Assembly: GCA_963579025.1 (NCBI GenBank)
Contig: CAUZFZ010000087.1
Coordinates: forward strand, 1 to 42,727
DNA: 42,727 nt
Direction: 5' to 3'
Origin: CAUZFZ01 sp963579025
GTDB taxonomy: Bacteria > Planctomycetota > Planctomycetia > Planctomycetales > Planctomycetaceae
Every line of letters begins with the position of its first letter. Position 1 is the first letter of the stretch. Positions 25,059 to 33,901 of this stretch are shown here, piece after piece. The position numbers were made by a program, and so were the translations under genes. Below the pieces are notes generated by a model that saw only the letters and a list, made by a program, of their open reading frames with translations, was not told the origin of the DNA and did not search any database.

Positions 25059-28000
25059 ATGTCCGACCATGAAAATATCCAGCAGCGTTTGCTCGAATGG
25101 CAGTACGGCCTGTTGAGCGAAAACGAAGTCGCGGAACTGCAGAAGCAGATCGCCGACAACCCAGAGATCGCGGAGGCGGCCGAGAACTCGCGACGTCTGG
25201 CAGCACTCATCGGCCGGGCCGCCAGTCTGCCACAGGAGCAGGCTGAAGGAGCCAGCCCGTTGAAGTCGAGTGCGGCAGTTTCAGCCGGCTCCACACCAGC
25301 ACCAGCAACAACCGCACGACCGGCGAGTCCTGCTTCCCAGGTGCAGCCAGCCAAACGGCGGCAGCGGTGGCTGGTCGCTTCGCTGGCACTGGCCGGTGTT
25401 TACTTTGCCTTCCTGGTCGGTGGCGATCGATATCTGGACCAGGTTGAGACAGATCGGGTCGCCCAGGCCGGGCAACTGGATCCGAATCAGATCAAGATGA
25501 CCATTGAGCAGACGGCCGCTCCTTCATTCGACTCGGCGGGCCGTTTCCTGATTCAGGCGGCATTGGCTGACGGCGATGCAAGCCCGGTTCAACTGAGGAC
25601 CAGCGTCGTGTCACGTGACGGCCACGTGATCTCTGCGGTCGCGCTCGGTATGACTGATGCGCTTGGCCGACTGCTCGTTTCGCTGCCAGCGAATCTGAGT
25701 ATTCCCGACGAGGCGGAATTTCGGGTTGAAGCGGCGTGTCAAGCCCCCGGTTCTCAGGCGACGGCGACAGCCACCGGCTCGATCCGTCTGGTCGCGACAC
25801 GCTATCTGACGCACCTCGCCATGGACCGGACGCTGTATCGACCGGGCGAAGTTATCCATTATCGGTCGCTGTCGCTGGAGCGGTTCAGCCTCAAGGCCGA
25901 ACACGAGTTTCCGGTCCACTTTGAAATTCGTGACCCCAGCGGTTCGGTGCTGCCAGGTTCCGAACACGAAGGCATTACGACTCGGGGCGTCGGCAGCGGT
26001 GTGTTTGCGATTCCCGTGGGTCAGGTGGGTGGCGAGTACACGCTGGTCGCTCGCAGCCCGGAAGGCAGCTTTCCGGATGAAGTCCGCAAATTCAACATTC
26101 AGAATTACCGTGTCCCGAGACTCCGTAAGGAACTCGAGTTTCAGAAGGACAGCTATGGCCCCGGCGATCTGGTTGTCGCGGACTTTACTGCTCGACTCGC
26201 GGAAGGCGGCCCTGTGGCCGGAGCGTCGCTGACGATCTCTGCCGTGGTCGATGAGGAATCAGTGATGCAGACGACAGTGCAGGCGGACGACAGCGGTGCC
26301 GCGCACATTGAGTTCCGCATTCCTGAGAACGTTGAAATCGGTGACGGCCGGTTGAGTATCGCGGTGGACGACGGTGGGACTCGCGAGACCCTCACGAAAA
26401 CGATTCCCATTCAGCTCGACCGGGTCGAAGTCACGTTTTATCCCGCCGGTGGCGATCTCGTCCCGGGGTTGGAGAACGCGGTCTACTTTGTGGCCAGAAA
26501 CGCTCAGGGCGATCCAGTCCACATTGCTGGTGACATTGTCGACAGCCGCAGTCGCTCACTCGCGCAGGTGGAAACTCAGCACGATGGCATGGGTCGATTT
26601 GAGTTCACGCCGGCGTTTGGCGAAGCATGGCGTCTGGTCCTGTCTAAGCCGGAAGGACTGCGGGCGTCGTTTGATCTGCCGGCTCCGAACGCGGCACAGA
26701 CGGTTGTGATTGATGCTGGAAAAGGTGTTTTCAGTGCGGGCTCGTCTCCCGAGCTGGTTGTCTCGTCGACAAAGGACATGCCGTCATTGCTGTTAACAGC
26801 GTACTGCCGTGGAGCACTCATGAGCCAGCAGGTGTTTGCGGCTCGCACAGGTTCGAACTCGGTCGCGATGTCGTTGCCGGGCGATGCTGGCGGCGTGCTG
26901 CGAGTGACCGTGCATGACAACTCGGTGCAACCTCCGAAGCCATTGGCTGAGCGGCTTATCTATCGCCGGACCGGACGGGAACTCAGCGTGAAGGTGGTCG
27001 GGAACGAACAGCCGCGAGCTCCGGGGGAACGGGCTCGGCTGGAGCTGCAGGTCACCAACGAACAGGGTGAACCGGTTCCCGCGGCATTGGGAATCGCGGT
27101 GGTCGATGACTCGACTCTGGTCCTGGCGGACGATCACTACCCGAATCTGAAGACTCACTTTCTGGTCACCAGCGAAGTGTCGTCACCGGAAGACCTTGAA
27201 GACGCCGAGTTCTATCTGTCCAACGATCCTGAAGCAGAACAGGCACTGGACCTGCTGCTGGGGACACAGGGCTGGCGGCGATTCGTGGAGAAGCGGCTGG
27301 TCGACCTGCAGCAGGATCCCGTGCTGCGGGAGCAGGTGGCTCGCTTACAGGCTCTGGGCGGCGTTGTGACGACGCCAGAGAACTTCAACAACGTCCACTC
27401 GCTGCAGAACCGCTTTGTTTCGACTGTCGACGTGCAGCGAATGCGAGGCGTGTTTCAGGCGTCGTGCGTCCTGCTGGGTATCGGAATTCTGTTGAATCTG
27501 CTGCTGTCGGCCATCTTCGGTTCGAAACCGGTCACGGCGAGCAGCGGAACGTTGCCCATGTTGTTGATGATGACCGTTTCGATGGCTGCCGGCGTCACGG
27601 GGTGCGGTGGAGACGCGAGTCAGTCGAACATGGATGCGGCCCCCGCAGCGACTCAACGGGCGACTCAAGTGGCGTCTCGACAAGTATTCGCAGATGACGC
27701 CGGCTCGATGGAAGAGGCTGAACAACCGGCCGCCAACATGGAGTTTATGATGCATGGAGATCCCGCAGATATGCTGGCAAAGGCCGATGCTGACCCGGCT
27801 TTGGCGCCTGCAGGGGCGGTGCCGGCCATAGTGTCAGACATTGCCGTCGCTTTGGGGTCGTCGGAAGACGACGGGGCAGATGAAAGATTCGGTAACGCAG
27901 AGGGAACCGAGAAGTCATCATTGGGAATGGGAGGCCATGTGTCCCAGCGATTCGCGGACGGAACAGGTCGGTTCCGTTTGTCACCGCAGGAAATCCACCG

Positions 28001-30209
28001 CTTCCGTGCTGGTCTCATGAAGTCCGACGAACTGGCTTCGACACGATTTGTGGTGCGGGAATACTCTTACCGGCAGCGACAACGGCGAGGTACACAGCGG
28101 GACGATTTCGCAGAAACGCTGTACTGGAATCCGCTGGTCATCGCTGATGCCCAGGGGCGAGCCACGATCGAGTTCGATCTGTCGGATTCGATCACAACAT
28201 TCCGAGTCTCGGCGAGTGCTCATTCAAACGACGGACGGATCGGTTCGGGCGACGGTGAGGTCATCTCCCGACGCCCGTTCTATCTGGAACCGAAGCTGCC
28301 GCTCGAAGTCACGGTCGGTGACCGGGTTGATGTGCCGGTCGCGGTGGTGAATGGAACATCACAGGACCTGCAGGCAGTCTTCGAACTGCAGGCGTCCAGC
28401 GTGTTTCGGCTGGACGGTTCGTCGAAACGCGATATGCCGCTTGTAGCGGACGCTCGCACCCGAGCCATCTTCCCACTGGAAGTGGTTGGTCTGGGTGATG
28501 GCCGTATTGATGTCATCGGCTCATTGAACGGTCCAAACACGAACTGGAAGGATTCGGTTCGGCGTCCGCTGACGTCCGTGTCCCAGGGCTTTCCTGTTCA
28601 GGAGTCATTGGCCGGTGTGTTCGCGAAGAACGATTCGACGCTGACGTTGCAACTTCCGGATCGATGGACGCCGAATTCACTGCGGGCAGTTCTGCGTGTG
28701 TTCCCGAGTCGCGTGGCGGAAGCTCAGCAGAGTCTGGAAGGCATGCTGCGGGAACCTGGTGGCTGCTTCGAACAGACGACATCGTCGAATTACCCGAACA
28801 CGATGGTGCTGCGACTGATGAGTGGTCCGGACGGTGAAGCACTGGCTGGTACGAAACTCGAAACCATCCGGCGAGCGAAGAAACTGCTGGCCAAGGGCTA
28901 CGCACGACTCGCCGGCTACGAAAGTGCCAGCGGCGGATTCGAATGGTTCGGTGGTGACCCCGGCCACGAAGCACTGACCGCGTTCGGCCTGATGCAGTTC
29001 TATGACATGATGCCGGTCTATCCGGTCGATACCGAGATGCTGGATCGCACGACCAAATGGCTGTTGTCCCGTCGGAATGGTGAAGGCGGTTTTCAGATCA
29101 ACCCGCGATTCCTGCACAACTGGGGCGCACCGCAGGAAGTGCTGAGTGCCTACATCGTCTGGGCACTGACGGAAACACACGCTCCGGAAGTCATGCAGCA
29201 GCTTTCGCGTGAACTGTCGCGTCTGGCTGATGTCGGTCAGGAAACGGACGATCCCTACTTGCTGGCTCTGTGTGCGGCGAGTCTCGCAAATGCGGAGCAG
29301 TTCGCCGCGGTCGATTCACTTCTGGATCGGTTGAGCGGAATGGCTCGCGACGACGGCTCACTTGATGGGGCTGCGACTGTGACTGTCAGCCGCGGCATAT
29401 CGAAAACCGTCGAGACGACCGCTCTGGCAGCACTTGCCTGGCAGAAGCGACCGTCATTCGGCGAACAGGCCAGCAAGGCAGTGCAATGGCTGCGATCGAA
29501 TCGTCAGGGCAGCGGACACTTCGGCTCGACTCAGGCAACCGTGCTGGCGTTGAAGGCGTTGTTGAATGCACCAGGCAAGCCAGGCACATCCAGCAACTCG
29601 CCGTTTGTGGTTGTCTCCTCCGGGGAAACAGAGATTGGGCGAATCGATCTCTCGCAAACAACATCGGGTGCCCCGTCACTGACGATCCCCGCTGGTGCGA
29701 TGCAGCCAGGTGAAAACACGTTGAATGTGACCAACTCGACCGGAGACGCGATCTCCTACGCTGTTGATCTGCAGTACCACACGGACCGTCCGGCCAACGA
29801 CGACCGCTGTCCGTTACGGATCACAACGTCGCTCTCAGCGACGTCAGCGGTTGCGGGAGAAGTCATCAGTCTGGAAGCGACGTTGCTGAACGCGACGGAT
29901 AGCGGCCAGCCAATGAGCATGGTCAGTCTCGGCCTGCCGGCCGGTCTGGAACCACGGACGGAACAGCTCGATGAGTTGAAAGAGCAGGGCGTGATCGACT
30001 TCTACGAACTGCGAAACCGCGAAGTGATCTGCTACTGGCGGACTCTTGAGGCGAATCAGCAGATCGATCTGCGTCTCGACCTGACCGCCGAGATTCCGGG
30101 CAGCTACACCGGCCCGGCATCACGCACGTGGCTGTACTACACAGCAGAACAGAAGCACTGGGCAAACCCGCTGCAAGTGGAGATCACTCAACCTGATGCC
30201 CAGCCGTAA
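25059..30209 (+). CDS. Membrane-anchored alpha-2-macroglobulin-like thioester protein with anti-sigma-like N-terminus
   Basis: The 1716-residue product has several parts. Residues 1-60 form a helical region (LLEWQYGLLSENEVAELQKQ) like the N-terminus of anti-sigma factors but without zinc ligands. A Pro/Ala linker and a membrane span at about 104-121 follow. MG domains start near 252 (MDRTLYRPGEVIHYRSLSLE). A hydrophobic span at 798-820 and a lipobox-like stretch at 832-849 (TGC849) come next. The A2M domain follows (TLYWNPLVIADAQGRATIEF), then the thioester domain with C1236-F-E-Q1239 and a receptor-like C-terminal domain. Bacterial macroglobulins trap proteases in the periplasm through the Cys-Gln thioester. 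The ATG at 25059 has AGGCGAAG upstream. It lies just behind an ECF sigma factor. Bacterial relatives are often paired with PBP1C, which is absent here. Confidence 0.88.
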   Translation: MSDHENIQQRLLEWQYGLLSENEVAELQKQIADNPEIAEAAENSRRLAALIGRAASLPQEQAEGASPLKSSAAVSAGSTPAPATTARPASPASQVQPAKRRQRWLVASLALAGVYFAFLVGGDRYLDQVETDRVAQAGQLDPNQIKMTIEQTAAPSFDSAGRFLIQAALADGDASPVQLRTSVVSRDGHVISAVALGMTDALGRLLVSLPANLSIPDEAEFRVEAACQAPGSQATATATGSIRLVATRYLTHLAMDRTLYRPGEVIHYRSLSLERFSLKAEHEFPVHFEIRDPSGSVLPGSEHEGITTRGVGSGVFAIPVGQVGGEYTLVARSPEGSFPDEVRKFNIQNYRVPRLRKELEFQKDSYGPGDLVVADFTARLAEGGPVAGASLTISAVVDEESVMQTTVQADDSGAAHIEFRIPENVEIGDGRLSIAVDDGGTRETLTKTIPIQLDRVEVTFYPAGGDLVPGLENAVYFVARNAQGDPVHIAGDIVDSRSRSLAQVETQHDGMGRFEFTPAFGEAWRLVLSKPEGLRASFDLPAPNAAQTVVIDAGKGVFSAGSSPELVVSSTKDMPSLLLTAYCRGALMSQQVFAARTGSNSVAMSLPGDAGGVLRVTVHDNSVQPPKPLAERLIYRRTGRELSVKVVGNEQPRAPGERARLELQVTNEQGEPVPAALGIAVVDDSTLVLADDHYPNLKTHFLVTSEVSSPEDLEDAEFYLSNDPEAEQALDLLLGTQGWRRFVEKRLVDLQQDPVLREQVARLQALGGVVTTPENFNNVHSLQNRFVSTVDVQRMRGVFQASCVLLGIGILLNLLLSAIFGSKPVTASSGTLPMLLMMTVSMAAGVTGCGGDASQSNMDAAPAATQRATQVASRQVFADDAGSMEEAEQPAANMEFMMHGDPADMLAKADADPALAPAGAVPAIVSDIAVALGSSEDDGADERFGNAEGTEKSSLGMGGHVSQRFADGTGRFRLSPQEIHRFRAGLMKSDELASTRFVVREYSYRQRQRRGTQRDDFAETLYWNPLVIADAQGRATIEFDLSDSITTFRVSASAHSNDGRIGSGDGEVISRRPFYLEPKLPLEVTVGDRVDVPVAVVNGTSQDLQAVFELQASSVFRLDGSSKRDMPLVADARTRAIFPLEVVGLGDGRIDVIGSLNGPNTNWKDSVRRPLTSVSQGFPVQESLAGVFAKNDSTLTLQLPDRWTPNSLRAVLRVFPSRVAEAQQSLEGMLREPGGCFEQTTSSNYPNTMVLRLMSGPDGEALAGTKLETIRRAKKLLAKGYARLAGYESASGGFEWFGGDPGHEALTAFGLMQFYDMMPVYPVDTEMLDRTTKWLLSRRNGEGGFQINPRFLHNWGAPQEVLSAYIVWALTETHAPEVMQQLSRELSRLADVGQETDDPYLLALCAASLANAEQFAAVDSLLDRLSGMARDDGSLDGAATVTVSRGISKTVETTALAALAWQKRPSFGEQASKAVQWLRSNRQGSGHFGSTQATVLALKALLNAPGKPGTSSNSPFVVVSSGETEIGRIDLSQTTSGAPSLTIPAGAMQPGENTLNVTNSTGDAISYAVDLQYHTDRPANDDRCPLRITTSLSATSAVAGEVISLEATLLNATDSGQPMSMVSLGLPAGLEPRTEQLDELKEQGVIDFYELRNREVICYWRTLEANQQIDLRLDLTAEIPGSYTGPASRTWLYYTAEQKHWANPLQVEITQPDAQP

Positions 30210-30239
30210 CGGTCGGGAGACAAATTTCTCGGTACTCTG

Positions 30240-30280
30240 AAGTCGTGCGGTTTCCGGTGAAAACCAAAGCCGCACGGCTT
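30240..30280 (+). terminator. Stem-loop behind the macroglobulin gene, probable terminator
   Basis: The arm 30240-30253 (AAGTCGTGCGGTTT) pairs with 30266-30280 (AAAGCCGCACGGCTT) over about 13-14 bp including wobbles, followed by CATTTGCTTT. It begins 30 nt after the macroglobulin stop. The T tract is weak but the position suits a terminator. Confidence 0.55.
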
Positions 30281-30616
30281 CATTTGCTTTCGCCTCATGC
30301 GAGGAACAATCTCGGGATCACGGTTCCGTCCGGAACGGGCGTACGCCGCAGGTCGGGACAACTCAGTGCCATCGTCGAATTGAGATCAACCAGATCCGGC
30401 GACAAGTCCACGATGGTCGTTGCGGATGATTTCGACCGCCGCTCATAATGCCTGAATGCGATCAGCGTCCATCGCGACGCATCACGTTTGTAAGCACCAG
30501 AGATTTCTGACGTGATTTACCAATCTGGTTCGACACTGACAGAATGCGCGACCCGGCGTTGTTTAGTTCAGTGACTGCGTATGGCTCGACCCAATCTGGA
30601 TAGTGGGACTACCGGC
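30281..30616. other. Intergenic region before the secretin-N operon
   Basis: About 330 nt with no gene I can support. It should hold the promoter of the operon starting near 30617, but no clear sigma70-like pair was found; a promoter for an alternative sigma factor is possible. Confidence 0.35.
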
Positions 30617-33600
30617 ATGATGCGTCAGCAAATGTGTAAATCATCTGTACTGAGCGTGTTTTCTTTTGCCCTGGCGACCAGCTTATCCGCGACAGCGCTC
30701 GCACAGGATTTTCTGGAAGTTGAAGCGGCCCTGCAAGTCGACTCGCCCAGTGCGCCGGAAGGGCGAGTCATTCAGGCCTTCACGCCGAAAAAGCCCGGCA
30801 ACCCTCAAGCGGCCAGTACCAAACCGAAACCAGCCGAGAAGAAGTCACCAGGCGGCGAGAAAAAGAAGCCCGGCGATGCAAAGAAGGATGACAAAGAGAA
30901 GAAGGGAGCGGGCAACAAGGGCACCCCCGACACCGTGACACGCCCCACGACACCCGAATCGCCACCGGATCCTGCTGAACTGGAGAACCGACCGAACGCG
31001 GCCGGCAAAGTGCGGCTGAACTTCACGGGGCAACCGTGGCCGGATGTGCTGGAGTGGCTGAAAGTCGTATCGAATCTCACGCTCGACTGGCAGGAGTTGC
31101 CCGGCGGATATCTCAACCTGGTCACGCATCGCGAGTACACTGTTCCGGAAGCTCGCAGCCTGATCAATCGCCACTTGCTCTCGCGCGGATACACGATCGT
31201 CATCAACGGCGAAGTCATGACCGTGGAGAAGGTCGCGACCCTGAATCCTGCCGTCGTTCCACGCGTCACATCGATCCAGCTCGACGAACGCGACTCCTAT
31301 GAGTTCGTCAAGGTCTCGTTCAAACTTGAGGGCATGCTGGCTGAAGATGCGGCTGAAGAATTCAAGCCGATGCTGAGCGCGAATGGCAAACTGACACCAC
31401 TGTCCAGCTCAAACTGGCTCGAAGCGATGGACGCCGCGATCAATCTGCGTGACGTCCGGGACGCGGTTCTGGCTCAGCAGACGATTCCTGAAGACGAACA
31501 CCTGGTCAGACCGTTCTATCTCAAACATGTCCGCGCCGAAGACATCGTGAATCCTTTGCGCGAACTTCTGGGCATGCCGCCAGTAACGCCCCGTGGTGGT
31601 GGCGGAGGCGGTGGAGGCGGATTCAATCCAGGCCAGATGCAGCAGTTTGTCCAGCAGATGCAGCAGATGGTGCAGCAAATGCAACAGGCCGCTCAACAGA
31701 ACAAAGGAGGCGGCGGTGGTGGCGGAGTACGCAGTCGGCGGCAGGAGAAGGTCCATATCGTTCCTGTTGCTCGAGATAATTCCGTGCTCGTGAGCGGGCC
31801 GCCAGACAAGATTGCTCTGATTGAAGATGCAATTCTAATTCTTGATCAGCCACCTGCGGGCCAGTCATCGACGCTTGAATCGATTGCCGAAACCGACGTT
31901 TTCCGGCTGGCCAAACTCGATCCCGAAGAATTCGAGAAGATGTTGCGGGAAATGGGAGGGCTTTCTCCACGTACGAAGATCCAGGTCGACAAGAACCGTC
32001 GCACCGTCGTCGTGACCGGTCCCAAGACGGACCGGATCATTGTGGAACTCATGATCGAGAAACTCGATGGCAGCAGTCGCATGTTTCACGTCATTGCCCT
32101 GCGTAAACATGACGCCGATTACGTGTCGGGCTCCATTCGCTTCATGATGGGTATCGAAGACGAAAAGGAGAAGAATTCTCGAAGCGGATACAATTACTAC
32201 CCCTGGGGTGGAGGGGGGCAGCAGCAAAAGGACTCGTCAGACGTGTTTCGTATCGATGCGGACGTTGAATACAACCGACTGTTGCTGTGGTGCAATAAGC
32301 TTGAATTGTCGCAAGTGAGCAGCCTGCTGATTGAACTGGGAGAGATCCCGGCCCCAGGCGGAAATCAGAATCGTCGACGTGTTTACGAAGTGGATTCGAT
32401 TGAAGACGCATTGAATCTGATTGAACGCCTTGAGAAAGCCTGGCCATCGCGTGGCAGTAACAAACTTGAAATCACGCCGCCGGTGATCGAACCGTCCAGA
32501 GATGGCGACGCGGCCCCAATCGGGCCACAAGCGCCCGACAAACTCGAGGTCAAGCCGGCCGACAAAACCGCCTCAGATAAACAGGTTCATCCGGCGCCGC
32601 CTGTTGCCGGTCGGGTCGTTCGGAAGGTCCCCACGACGACTCAAGTAGAACTCCGTGGTACAGAGCTTTCGGGTCTGTTCAGTGTGAGTCAGGTCGAAGC
32701 CGGACGTGACGATGCTACGAGCCAGCCGGAAAGCGTGGTCACGCCAGGCGAAGGCGATGCATCAACTGAGGGATCGACCACGGACGAATCCGCCGTGACA
32801 CCGATGCCGCTGCAGGGCGACGACCCGGCGGCGCGATTTCAGAAACTGCTTGAAGAGCTCAGAAACAGGCGGCGGGACCAACTGTCAGGCGGGGCAACAA
32901 CACAGGAGCCATCCGGTGTAGCTCCTATCCACATCCGGTTAGGACCAAACGGCGAAATCTATCTCGAATCAAATGATACCCATGCGCTGGACATGCTCGA
33001 AGACATCATGGACGAGTACGCTCCGCCGAAGCGGGACTGGAAAGTTTTCGAACTCAAGTATCCGAATACCTGGGCGTACGGCGTTGAGGTGATTCTCCGG
33101 GACATTTTCAAAGAGGAAATCGACGCCGGTAAAGACAAAAATGGCAGCGGGTTCGGCTATGACATGTTCATGGGATTCTATCCGCAGAGTTCGTCGAAGT
33201 CGGGACCGCGGCGAATGTCACGCAGGAAGCCGCTCAATATTATCTCCGACCGCGACACGCACACGATTCTGGTCCAGGGAGCGAACCGCGAGCAGCTTCA
33301 GATGATAGAAGAGTTGATCGCCATCTACGACAAGCCGGAATCCACTGAAGCGCACACAATCCGGAAGACGCAGGTATTTAAAATTCGATACTCGACGGCG
33401 AAGAATATTGGTGATGCCGTGAAGGACGTCTATCGCGATCTACTTAGTGAGAACGACAAGGCTCTGCAGCAGGAACAGGGGCGTGGTGACAAGGACACTC
33501 GCCCGCCAGCCAGTAGTAACTACACCTACATTTACGGTGGTGGTGAAGGCGAAGGGCAGGAAAAGGAACAGCCGATCCGATTCAAAGGTTTGTTGTCCAT

Positions 33601-33883
33601 TGGAGTCGATCCCGTTTCCAATATCCTGATCGTCTCCGCCTCGGAAGGTTTGCTGAACAACGTGGGTCAGATCATTGAAGCCCTCGACGAAGCCGCCCGT
33701 CCGAATTCGGCGTATCAGGTCATGCAGGTGGATTCCCGCGTCAACACGCGGCTGCTGCAGGAAAGGCTGTCGAAGATGTTCGGCCCCAGGCCGCCACAGC
33801 AGAATCAGCAACAGAAGAATCAACAACAGCAGCAACCGGGGCAGAATCCGAATCAGCCCAACGCCGGTACTGTGGTCGAGTGA
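30617..33883 (+). CDS. Exported protein of repeated secretin N-type domains without a pore domain
   Basis: The 1088-residue product has a signal peptide (MMRQQMCKSSVLSVFSFALA..., cleavage near ALAQ) and a Lys/Pro-rich linker at about 45-120. At least five secretin N/NolW-type units follow: VRPFYLKHVRAEDIVNPLRELLG, FRLAKLDPEEFEKMLREMGG, FHVIALRKHDADYVSGSIRFMMG, FELKYPNTWAYGVEVILRDIF and FKIRYSTAKNIGDAVKDVYRDLL. Most end with an NxLLVxGxxxxxxxIExLIxxLD-like strand-helix. Gly- and Gln-rich linkers separate some units, and the tail is Gln/Asn-rich. In GspD/PilQ such units form the periplasmic ring below a C-terminal pore, but I see no pore domain here. ATG 30581 would add 12 residues; 30617 starts the signal peptide. 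The DUF58 gene follows after 18 nt. Confidence 0.75.
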   Translation: MMRQQMCKSSVLSVFSFALATSLSATALAQDFLEVEAALQVDSPSAPEGRVIQAFTPKKPGNPQAASTKPKPAEKKSPGGEKKKPGDAKKDDKEKKGAGNKGTPDTVTRPTTPESPPDPAELENRPNAAGKVRLNFTGQPWPDVLEWLKVVSNLTLDWQELPGGYLNLVTHREYTVPEARSLINRHLLSRGYTIVINGEVMTVEKVATLNPAVVPRVTSIQLDERDSYEFVKVSFKLEGMLAEDAAEEFKPMLSANGKLTPLSSSNWLEAMDAAINLRDVRDAVLAQQTIPEDEHLVRPFYLKHVRAEDIVNPLRELLGMPPVTPRGGGGGGGGGFNPGQMQQFVQQMQQMVQQMQQAAQQNKGGGGGGGVRSRRQEKVHIVPVARDNSVLVSGPPDKIALIEDAILILDQPPAGQSSTLESIAETDVFRLAKLDPEEFEKMLREMGGLSPRTKIQVDKNRRTVVVTGPKTDRIIVELMIEKLDGSSRMFHVIALRKHDADYVSGSIRFMMGIEDEKEKNSRSGYNYYPWGGGGQQQKDSSDVFRIDADVEYNRLLLWCNKLELSQVSSLLIELGEIPAPGGNQNRRRVYEVDSIEDALNLIERLEKAWPSRGSNKLEITPPVIEPSRDGDAAPIGPQAPDKLEVKPADKTASDKQVHPAPPVAGRVVRKVPTTTQVELRGTELSGLFSVSQVEAGRDDATSQPESVVTPGEGDASTEGSTTDESAVTPMPLQGDDPAARFQKLLEELRNRRRDQLSGGATTQEPSGVAPIHIRLGPNGEIYLESNDTHALDMLEDIMDEYAPPKRDWKVFELKYPNTWAYGVEVILRDIFKEEIDAGKDKNGSGFGYDMFMGFYPQSSSKSGPRRMSRRKPLNIISDRDTHTILVQGANREQLQMIEELIAIYDKPESTEAHTIRKTQVFKIRYSTAKNIGDAVKDVYRDLLSENDKALQQEQGRGDKDTRPPASSNYTYIYGGGEGEGQEKEQPIRFKGLLSIGVDPVSNILIVSASEGLLNNVGQIIEALDEAARPNSAYQVMQVDSRVNTRLLQERLSKMFGPRPPQQNQQQKNQQQQQPGQNPNQPNAGTVVE

Positions 33884-33901
33884 ATCTGAACGATCACTGA
33901 A

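Noticed and set aside
24372..30209. Macroglobulin/PBP1C pair as known from E. coli
   Set aside because: No penicillin-binding protein gene lies next to the macroglobulin; the neighbours are a sigma factor and a secretin-N protein.
30245..30448. 67-codon frame after the macroglobulin gene
   Set aside because: It begins inside the terminator stem and shows no motif or ribosome binding site.
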